This document shows positions 14,275 to 20,537 of a DNA stretch of 20,537 nucleotides, one piece after another. How positions within the stretch are numbered: the stretch's first letter is position 1; every line of letters begins with the position of its first letter. Source of the DNA: JADFJB01 sp964464595 (lineage in GTDB: Bacteria > Zhuqueibacterota > JdFR-76 > DREG01). The notes beneath the pieces are model-generated. The model ran no database searches. It was not told the origin of the DNA and saw nothing but the letters and a program-made list of their open reading frames with translations. Location: NCBI GenBank assembly GCA_964464595.1, contig CAYXGW010000110.1, forward strand, positions 1 through 20,537. The letters run 5' to 3'. A program made the translations under genes and the position numbers.

Positions 14275-14308
14275 AAAAAGAAAACACCCTATTTAAAGGA
14301 CAAACCAC

Positions 14309-17300
14309 ATGAAACTTAGCAGCATATCCATACACCGACCGGTATTTGCTACGGTTATGAGTTTAACGATTCTGCTTTTCGGCATAATTTCATTTAACCG
14401 GCTGCCGGTACGCGAATATCCGGATATCGATCCACCGATTGTTTCTGTCGTCACCCTTTACCGGGGAGCCAGCCCGAGTGTGGTTGAGACAGAAATCACC
14501 AACGTGCTGGAAGAACAATTCGCCACACTGGAAGGGGTTAAAACATTATCCTCCTCCAGCCAGGAACAGGGTTCGGTTATCACAATTGAATTCGAGCTGA
14601 ACCGTGACGTGGACGAAGCGACCAATGATATTCGTGATCGTGTATCCAGGATACGCGGTGCGCTTCCCCGCGAAGTAGACGATCCTATCGTTTCTAAAGT
14701 GGATGTGAATGCCCAGCCGATTGTCTGGTTGGCGCTGTTTAGTGAACGGCATAACGGCTTGGAATTAACCGATATTGGCGACAAGGTTTTGAAAGAAAAA
14801 ATTCAACGCTTGCCAGGTGTCGGTTCCGTGATTATCGGTGGTGAACGCCGCTATGCCATGCGCGTATGGCTCGATCCATTTCGGATGGCAGCTCACGGGC
14901 TCACAACCCAGGATGTCGAATCAGCTATTCGTAGAGAAAATGCTGAAATACCCGGTGGCCGCGTAGAGGGCCTGAAACGGGAATTTGCAGTTCGAACCAT
15001 GGGAGAGCTAACAACCCCTGAGGAATTCGGTGCGATTATTATTTCCCAAAAAGAAACCGACCTGGTGCGCCTGCGTGATATTGCAGAAGTAACAGTTGGC
15101 GCACAGGATGAACGAACAGTCGCCCGCTATAACGGAGAGTCTGCAATTGGATTGGGTATCGTAAAACAATCCAAAGCAAGCACGGTTGATGTCGCCGCAG
15201 TAGTCCGCAAATCTCTGCCTGAACTAAGCGGACTATTGCCTAAGGGTATGAAATTGGACGTTGCATACGATTCCTCAACTTTCATTAATGATTCGATTTC
15301 CGAAGTAAAGGAAACACTCCTCATTGCTATGTCCCTGGTGATTTTGGTAGTTTTGGCCTTCTTGAAGAGTTTCCGGGCCACCATGATACCCACCCTGGCG
15401 ATCCCGATTTCGATTATCGGAGCTTTCGCCGTGGCTTATTTTGCAGGATTCACCATCAATATTCTAACCTTGCTGGCTCTCGTTCTGGCCATCGGTATGG
15501 TGGTAGACGATGCTATTGTGATGTTGGAAAATATCTATCGGCATATGGAAATGGGGAAAGACCGCTGGCAGGCTGCCCTGGATGGCAGTAAAGAAATTGG
15601 CTTCGCAATTGTTGCTACGACGATAGCCCTGGTTGCGGTGTTTGTTCCCCTGGCATTCATGACAGGATCGGTCGGACGTTTATTCAACGAGTTTGGCATT
15701 ACCCTGGCGGTGGCTATCCTGATTTCCGGATTTGTCGCATTAACATTAACACCCATGCTCTGCTCCAAGTTTCTGAAACCACTGCGTGGAACCGGCACCA
15801 GTCGGTTCTCACGTGCATTTGATCATTTTTTTGATTCCCTGAACCGGATTTACAACCTTATTTTACAGGCTGCCCTGCGCCACCGGTTTTTGACAATTGT
15901 GGGCGGAATTCTGGCCATTGTTTTGACTGTGGTTCTTTTGAGAATCATACCCACCGAGTTGGTGCCGGTGGAAGATCGTGGCATCGGTTTTGGTATTATA
16001 ATCGCCCCGGAAGGCGCAACGCTGGACTATACCGACCGCTACATGCGTGAGGTTGAAGCCATCTTGCTGCCGCTGCCGGAGCGGCGTGCCTTGTTTACCG
16101 TTGTTGGATTGGGATTTAACGGCCCCGGCCAGGTTAGCAACGGCTTCCTTTTCCTGGCGTTAAAGCCGCGTAGCGAAAGGAAAAAATCCCAACAACAAAT
16201 TATTCAGGAGCTATTTCCGCAATTATTCTCAATTCCCGGGGTAATGGCTTTCGTCATCAATCCTCCAAGCATCGGCGGTAGCTTTAGCTCAAACCCGGTT
16301 GAATATGTCCTCCAGGCGGATAGCTATGATGAGCTCAACCAAGCTGTGGGAATCATGATAGCTGAAGCATCACAATTAGGCTACCTGATCAATCTGGATA
16401 GCGATCTTCGTCTCAACAAGCCTCAATTGGATATCAATGTGGATCGGGAACGCGCAGCAGACCTGGGAGTCTCTGTTACTGAAATTGGTTCAACACTGGA
16501 AACCTTTCTGGGCGGTCGGGTGGTTACCAATTTTAAACGGGGCACCAAGCAATATGATGTGATTATCCAGATGAAGTCTTCGGCCCGTGCTACCCCGGAT
16601 GCCATTCGGGAAATTTACATTCGTGGCGGCGGAGGATTGGTGCAGCTGGCAAATGTTGTTCAGGTTAAAGAAACCGTTGCGCCGAAAGAGCTAAAACATT
16701 ACAACCGGGTTCGTTCGGCAACGATCTCTGCCGGTCTCATACCTGGAGTCAGCCTGGGGCAGGCCTTGGATGATCTGGACCGGATCGCACAAGAGAAATT
16801 ACCGGCTGGAATTAAACGGGAGTTTGCCGGGCAGTCATTGGAGTATCAGTCGGCTGGCGCCAGTCTCATTTTTATGTTCCTGTTCGCAGTTGTATTTATC
16901 TACCTGGTGCTTTCGGCTCAATTCGAAAGTTTTGTCCACCCGTTTACGCTCTTACTTTCGGTGCCGCTGGCAGTCTTCGGCGCCATCCTGACGCTGTATA
17001 TTTTCGGGCAAAGCCTGAATATTTATTCCCAGATCGGATTGATCATGCTCATTGGGCTGGTGACCAAAAATTCGATTTTGATTGTGGAATTTTCCAATCA
17101 ATTGCGTGAACGGGGAGAGACAGTGCTGGAAGCCGTGGTTCAGGCGGCAACCATCCGTTTGCGTCCGATTTTGATGACCTCGTTTTCCACTATACTGGGT
17201 GTAATGCCGATTGCCCTTGGCCTGGGCGCCGGGGCGGAATCCCGTCGTCCACTGGGTTTGGCAGTTGTGGGTGGGTTGTTTTTCTCCACCTTCCTGACCC

Positions 17301-17443
17301 TGGTATTGGTGCCGGTAGTCTATACCCTACTGGCTCGTTTTACCAAAGCGGTAAAAGCCGGAGAGCATGTTCCCGAAACCGGCAGATCAAAAGAAGAACT
17401 GCCGCCAGGAACAAAGTTGGTGACCGAGGGTGGGCATGGATAA
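14309..17443 (+). CDS. RND-family efflux pump (AcrB/MexB/MdtB-like HAE1 permease)
   Basis: Inner-membrane proton/drug antiporter of 1,044 residues, full length for the HAE-1 family. It begins MKLSSISIHRPVFATVMS, the usual cytoplasmic helix leading into TM1. The two periplasmic porter loops follow TM1 and TM7. TM4 carries GMVVDDAIVMLENI with the proton-relay pair Asp400-Asp401, and TM10 carries GLVTKNSILIVEF with Lys920, so the relay is intact. Internal duplication of the 12-TM layout is evident. AAGGA at 14296-14300 supports the start. Codon use is more GC-rich than the flanking small genes. With the adaptor and TolC-like genes it forms a complete tripartite pump; no TetR/MarR regulator is adjacent. 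Drug or metabolite specificity cannot be read from the sequence; heavy-metal CusA-type motifs are not seen. Confidence 0.96.
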   Translation: MKLSSISIHRPVFATVMSLTILLFGIISFNRLPVREYPDIDPPIVSVVTLYRGASPSVVETEITNVLEEQFATLEGVKTLSSSSQEQGSVITIEFELNRDVDEATNDIRDRVSRIRGALPREVDDPIVSKVDVNAQPIVWLALFSERHNGLELTDIGDKVLKEKIQRLPGVGSVIIGGERRYAMRVWLDPFRMAAHGLTTQDVESAIRRENAEIPGGRVEGLKREFAVRTMGELTTPEEFGAIIISQKETDLVRLRDIAEVTVGAQDERTVARYNGESAIGLGIVKQSKASTVDVAAVVRKSLPELSGLLPKGMKLDVAYDSSTFINDSISEVKETLLIAMSLVILVVLAFLKSFRATMIPTLAIPISIIGAFAVAYFAGFTINILTLLALVLAIGMVVDDAIVMLENIYRHMEMGKDRWQAALDGSKEIGFAIVATTIALVAVFVPLAFMTGSVGRLFNEFGITLAVAILISGFVALTLTPMLCSKFLKPLRGTGTSRFSRAFDHFFDSLNRIYNLILQAALRHRFLTIVGGILAIVLTVVLLRIIPTELVPVEDRGIGFGIIIAPEGATLDYTDRYMREVEAILLPLPERRALFTVVGLGFNGPGQVSNGFLFLALKPRSERKKSQQQIIQELFPQLFSIPGVMAFVINPPSIGGSFSSNPVEYVLQADSYDELNQAVGIMIAEASQLGYLINLDSDLRLNKPQLDINVDRERAADLGVSVTEIGSTLETFLGGRVVTNFKRGTKQYDVIIQMKSSARATPDAIREIYIRGGGGLVQLANVVQVKETVAPKELKHYNRVRSATISAGLIPGVSLGQALDDLDRIAQEKLPAGIKREFAGQSLEYQSAGASLIFMFLFAVVFIYLVLSAQFESFVHPFTLLLSVPLAVFGAILTLYIFGQSLNIYSQIGLIMLIGLVTKNSILIVEFSNQLRERGETVLEAVVQAATIRLRPILMTSFSTILGVMPIALGLGAGAESRRPLGLAVVGGLFFSTFLTLVLVPVVYTLLARFTKAVKAGEHVPETGRSKEELPPGTKLVTEGGHG

Positions 17444-17510
17444 ATCCGATTAGGGTGAGGCTGAGTGAAAACTCAAAATCTTCCAAAGAATGCAGTAACT
17501 TGCGATTAAT

Positions 17511-17609
17511 GTCATTCCGTTGGCTGTGTCCTGAGCGAAGTCGAAGGGAATCTAGTTAAGGCTTGTGTAAGGTGTTGTTTTCTAACAAGATCCGTCACGA
17601 CGGGATGAC
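17511..17609 (+). repeat. Dispersed palindromic repeat remnant (CTGAGCGAAGTCGAAGG type)
   Basis: GTCATTCCG at 17511-17519 and CGGGATGAC at 17601-17609 are inverted copies with one mismatch. Inside is CTGAGCGAAGTCGAAGG (17531-17547). This word, and its complement CCTTCGACTTCGCTCAG, is familiar from intergenic repeats in Bacteroidetes/Chlorobi-type genomes. The matching second half inside the right arm is missing, so it looks degenerate. Confidence 0.6.
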
Positions 17610-17827
17610 ATCTGTTGGCTTTTTGGGATATCCATAAAAAACCCCATATTAATTCAGGTCTAATATCGTTTTCACACAGCCTCTGGAGAATTGCGGTAAC
17701 GATTCGCATTCCTTCGTTGCAAAGGTCGGATACACTCTATTCACAATCCCAGATTTGGAATTTTACTTTACTAATATTTCCCTTGATTTTTTAAACCCTG
17801 CTTGCTACTTTGGTTACTACAAATTAA

Positions 17828-18034
17828 ATAATCCATTGGGGCAACCCATGGGAATGTTGGGCTACGCAATTTCAAAATCACAAGCTAAATTTACTAGAGG
17901 AAGTAAGATTTGATGCATGGACGGTTTATCGCTGTACTTGTGAGAAGACACATCTTTGCCGAGTAAAAAGAATGGATGTGGCAAAAGGAAGAATAGTAAA
18001 GTCTGGGAGCTCGGGTTGGTTAATAGATTGGTAG
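17828..18034 (+). pseudogene. Possible gene fragment rich in Trp and Cys
   Basis: An open frame of 68 codons without a normal start, ending TAG at 18032-18034. It reads WGNPWECWATQF near the start, then EEVRFDAWTVYRCTCEKTHL and a basic RVKRMDVAKGRIVKS ending. Four Cys and five Trp in so short a frame in AT-rich DNA is unusual for random sequence, and the CTCEKTHLC cluster could be a metal-binding knuckle. No family recognised; it may equally be chance. Confidence 0.2.
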
Positions 18035-18133
18035 AATAAAAATGACTGCATATAGATAATTTTGAATAGATTCCTCATAAAGTTGCTTCTTTTTGATGAA
18101 ACTTAAAAAAATAATATGTTATTTGAGGTTAAA

Positions 18134-18616
18134 ATGAAATTAATATATTCCAAGAATTTACACCTAATATTATTACTTATTTCAATGGTAATTTTATTAG
18201 TATGTCCAATCTATAGCCAAGATATTAAATCAATAGAAAAACGGTTAACATCTCTTGAGAAAAAAATTAAAGGGCTTGAAGAAGTTGTTAATAGACTGGT
18301 TAAAGAACCTTCTAATAGTATGAAATTATTAGAGAATGAAATTAATAAAGATGAAATATTAATCGGTAAATGGAAAGAGATTGGCGGAAGGGAGGAGATT
18401 GTAGAAATATTTAATGATGGTTCAATAAAAGTAACAGAAAATGGTGGAATAATAATTGGGAAATACAAGATTATTGACGGAAATAAATTAATATTTGAAA
18501 GGAGAGGTTTGGGTGATCAAGTGGGATCCCAAATAATCGACTTTACAATTTTAAAAGATAAACTAACATTTAAATTTTCAAGTAGTAGGGTATTAAATTA
18601 TCAAAAAATAGAATAA
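18134..18616 (+). CDS. Exported small protein with coiled coil and lipocalin-like C-terminal domain
   Basis: A 160-residue protein from ATG 18134, which has GAGG 5 nt upstream; an ATG at 18116 is less likely. The signal peptide covers about residues 1-29 (LHLILLLISMVILLVCPIYSQ). A heptad-like helix follows (IEKRLTSLEKKIKGLEEVVN), then a beta-rich domain beginning IGKWKEIGG with IEIFNDGS-like turns, GKYKIIDGNKLIF and a final KLTFKFSSSRV. The GKW...GKY...L pattern is that of small lipocalin-like or copper-resistance-like stress proteins of unknown ligand. The gene is distinctly AT-rich. It precedes an exported TPR gene by 119 bases; in that gap lies only a short MNRLPGAW-like reading frame too small to support. 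Confidence 0.7.
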   Translation: MKLIYSKNLHLILLLISMVILLVCPIYSQDIKSIEKRLTSLEKKIKGLEEVVNRLVKEPSNSMKLLENEINKDEILIGKWKEIGGREEIVEIFNDGSIKVTENGGIIIGKYKIIDGNKLIFERRGLGDQVGSQIIDFTILKDKLTFKFSSSRVLNYQKIE

Positions 18617-18735
18617 ATTTAACACTAAATTTAAAGAAACTTTATTATGAATCGTTTACCTGGAGCATGGGAAACTTGTTCGATATCTCGAATTAATTGT
18701 AAAGCGCCTATAAGAAGAGTAAATATAGGCAAACA

Positions 18736-20256
18736 ATGAAACGAACTATTATACTTATAATTTGTTCAATCTTAATTCAGCTATCTATTTCCAGGGGCAG
18801 CCTGCCTTTTACCGTAACTCTTGGACAAAAAAGCACAGATGAAATAATCGGCGCATACAACCATCTTACAATTTGTTTTGCTCTTGTTAGAAATATTTTG
18901 CAGGTTGAATTCGTACGCCGAAACATTTTGGGAAATGTGAACCTTGCCTCTCTACCGATGGAAACGCAAAATTCATACAAATCTTTACTGCAAATATGTG
19001 ATAAAGCTTTGGCACAAAAGGGAAAGATTGCTAACCTTGAAAGTTCTGTCGAAGTGATGGCAAGAGAAGCCGAAGCGGAACAAACAACACAAGTTCTTTC
19101 ATCTCTTCTATCCACCTCTCTTGGAAACCCAGGAGTTTTATTATCTTTGATATTTTCTGGTGAATCAGGTGACTCTCAACAAATGAAAGTTGCCAACACC
19201 AGAATTCAAGAACTTAAAGCCATGATCGTTCAAGAAGTCTCTGATTTTGAATTTCAGTTGAGTTTGGCGAGAAGTAAGTTATCTCAAGCCAACAATATTG
19301 AGCAAGAGCGGTTTATTACAACCTCAGATATGGACGAATATTTGGAAATGCAATTGGATGAAAACGCACCCGAGAAGTATTTCAGTTCATTAAACTTGCT
19401 TTACGAAAGAAGACCCGCGATGTATTTTGTAGCATATGAACTCGGCAGCTTTGCCATTCAACAGGGCCGCTTGTCAAATGCTCAACGATACTTTGACTCT
19501 ACAGTTGAGAACACTCCAACTATACTAAATTATAATCCCCTTCGTGTAGATGCCCGTTGCTTTCTCGGAGATATTCTTGTGCAACAAACTCAATATCTGG
19601 ATGCTATTGAACTATATTCTATAGCGCTGAAAGAAGATAGGGGTAGCGTTCATGCCTTAAGTGGCAAAGCCCTAGCCTTACACTCTCTAAAGAGATATAC
19701 AGAAGCCAAACCCCTTTACGAGGCTGGTTTGAGGATTCAACCCAACGACCCCACGATGCATTATAATTATGCGTGTTTGTTAGCTTTGTTGGGTATTGAC
19801 CAGAATGTGGTCTTAGACGAATTAAAGCGTGCATTCAATTCTGGATTTTCCGATATTTCACATGCCAAATCGGATTCAGATTTAGCGCCTGTACGTGAAG
19901 CAGAACGCTTCAAAGAACTCACACAAATGAGATTTGTCTATGAAGTAGATTGGAATATGTTTACACCCGACATTTTGCTCATTGCAAATCAGAGCGAATT
20001 TAACTTGACCAATGTAATTATAAGAGTCAATTATTTACAAAACGATTCACAAGGTTGGAAAACAATAATCAGACATTCTGGGACACGAAAACAACGATTA
20101 AAGAGGGGTGAGACAATTAGCCTTGAAGCATTTAACTCTACACAAAGCTCTCTACTTTCGGTTGAGCTCATTATTGAAACTGAGCAGGGTTCGATTAGAG
20201 TCATATTGCAAAATAACTCAGGGCAACTAAAGCTACATGACTTGGAAATTCGATAA
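18736..20256 (+). CDS. Exported TPR-repeat protein, 506 aa
   Basis: The signal peptide covers residues 1 to about 20 (RTIILIICSILIQLS). Residues of about 35-200 are mostly helical, with coiled-coil character in the SVEVMAREAEAEQT region and a Gly/Leu-rich stretch near 125-142. Residues of about 230-370 contain about four tetratricopeptide repeats, for example AYELGSFAIQQGRLSNAQRY, ARCFLGDILVQQTQYLDAIE and YNYACLLALLGIDQNVV, capped by the common SDLAPVREAERFKEL ending. The C-terminal 100 residues look like a beta-rich domain (TNVIIRVNYL, SLEAFNST). TPRs mediate protein binding, so a periplasmic scaffold is likely. AGG before ATG. No partner is evident; the upstream exported protein is a candidate. 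Confidence 0.8.
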   Translation: MKRTIILIICSILIQLSISRGSLPFTVTLGQKSTDEIIGAYNHLTICFALVRNILQVEFVRRNILGNVNLASLPMETQNSYKSLLQICDKALAQKGKIANLESSVEVMAREAEAEQTTQVLSSLLSTSLGNPGVLLSLIFSGESGDSQQMKVANTRIQELKAMIVQEVSDFEFQLSLARSKLSQANNIEQERFITTSDMDEYLEMQLDENAPEKYFSSLNLLYERRPAMYFVAYELGSFAIQQGRLSNAQRYFDSTVENTPTILNYNPLRVDARCFLGDILVQQTQYLDAIELYSIALKEDRGSVHALSGKALALHSLKRYTEAKPLYEAGLRIQPNDPTMHYNYACLLALLGIDQNVVLDELKRAFNSGFSDISHAKSDSDLAPVREAERFKELTQMRFVYEVDWNMFTPDILLIANQSEFNLTNVIIRVNYLQNDSQGWKTIIRHSGTRKQRLKRGETISLEAFNSTQSSLLSVELIIETEQGSIRVILQNNSGQLKLHDLEIR

Positions 20257-20311
20257 CTTTAGGCTAATCGGGTTAGTTAAAAAATAAACACACAAATCAA
20301 AAATAAACAAA

Positions 20312-20537
20312 ATGCCATCAGGATTAAAAAGACCGCGTTACCCAATGCCGGAATTTATCAGGGCTGCTCTTAATGAGAAGAACCTGATGGAAGCGTATCG
20401 CAACCGTCCTGCATATCAGCAAAATGACTCTATTGGCTGGATTACTCGCGCCAAGCGAGTAGAAACCAAAGGAAAGCGACCTGAGCAAATGCTTGACGAA
20501 CTCGCCAGCGGCGATAGATACATGAAAATGAAATATC
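20312..20537 (+). CDS. YdeI/OmdA-family protein, 3' end cut by window
   Basis: The ATG at 20312 opens a frame that runs to the window edge, 75 codons so far. The sequence fits the C-terminal part of the bacteriocin-protection YdeI/OmpD-associated family (Pfam OmdA): PEFIRAALNEKNLMEAYRN, then SIGWITRAKRVETKGKRPEQ and MLDELASG. The usual helical signature ...YI.WI..AK..ETR..RI... is present as IGWITRAKRVETKGKRPEQM. It lacks the N-terminal DUF1801/YdeI domain of longer members, so it is the short form. No clear Shine-Dalgarno sequence. Biological role is poorly understood. Confidence 0.85.
   Translation, partial: MPSGLKRPRYPMPEFIRAALNEKNLMEAYRNRPAYQQNDSIGWITRAKRVETKGKRPEQMLDELASGDRYMKMKY

Larger units (their letters stand above)
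17444..18133 (+). other. Long intergenic region after the RND gene
   Basis: About 690 bases without an intact gene. It holds a dispersed-repeat remnant (17511-17609), a possible gene fragment (17828-18034) and the Shine-Dalgarno sequence GAGG (18125-18128) of the next gene. I see no tRNA or clear terminator. The mixture of remnants suggests a site of past insertions. Confidence 0.5.

Noticed and set aside
14458..15798. Several minus-strand open frames of 60-108 codons opposite the RND gene
   Set aside because: Shadow frames of a clearly coding gene; no family-like sequence or start signals.
20260..20281. GGCTAA / GTTAG imperfect palindrome after the TPR gene
   Set aside because: Imperfect, followed by A-rich not T-rich sequence; no convincing terminator or recombination site.
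1..20537. CRISPR array, tRNA or rRNA genes
   Set aside because: No regularly spaced direct repeats of about 28-37 bases and no cloverleaf or rRNA-like segments seen by eye; a covariance search was not possible.

Overview
The window most likely comes from an uncultured member of the FCB/KSB1-Calditrichaeota-Ignavibacteria side of the bacterial tree. The main clue is a secreted Asp-box beta-propeller protein ending in a type IX secretion (Por) sorting domain with an SQNYPNPFN motif. Other clues are a 412-residue lipoprotein of a type I associate with these lineages, AT-rich intergenic DNA, and dispersed palindromic repeats of the GAACGCGGATGACACGGAT and CTGAGCGAAGTCGAAGG types. The phylum is inferred; there is no rRNA or ribosomal protein here.

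Layout. 1-614: 3' part of a 1-Cys (Prx6-type) peroxiredoxin. 718-2498: two small overlapping hypothetical ORFs, possibly one frameshifted gene, then a secreted lipoprotein. 2646-4868: the T9SS-targeted propeller protein. 4953-5675: a stretch resembling one integron gene cassette. It has two attC-like sites enclosing degenerate small ORFs and an intact 72-residue ORF whose stop codon lies inside the second attC-like site; no integrase is visible. 5741-6499 (minus strand): pterin-4a-carbinolamine dehydratase and a small unknown protein. 6993-9753: a tightly coupled three-gene sulfur-transfer operon. It encodes a CysM-like PLP enzyme, a JAMM metalloprotease, and a fusion of an MoaD/CysO-like ubiquitin fold, a MoeB/ThiF E1 domain and a rhodanese. 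9779-10369: a conserved protein of unknown function (probably DUF6940). 10646-17443: a tripartite RND efflux system (TolC-like channel, lipoprotein adaptor, inner-membrane pump). Both gaps between its genes carry palindromic repeats, and the first also holds a GxxExxY nuclease-fold gene. 17444-18133: mostly non-coding, with a repeat remnant and a possible gene fragment. 18134-20256: a small exported protein with a lipocalin-like C-terminus and an exported TPR protein. 20312-end: start of a YdeI/OmdA-family protein.

How the genes work together. The operon at 6993-9753 is a compact version of the CysO-CysM-Mec route for cysteine synthesis described in Mycobacterium tuberculosis. The rhodanese/E1 parts would put sulfur on the ubiquitin-like C-terminus, the PLP enzyme would add it to an activated serine, and the JAMM protease would release cysteine. 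Here the carrier is fused to its own E1, so its Gly-Gly is internal and proteolysis would be needed before activation. This is the most interesting biology in the window. Second is the GxxExxY gene with repeats packed into an efflux operon; third is the cassette-like region with homopolymer frameshifts.
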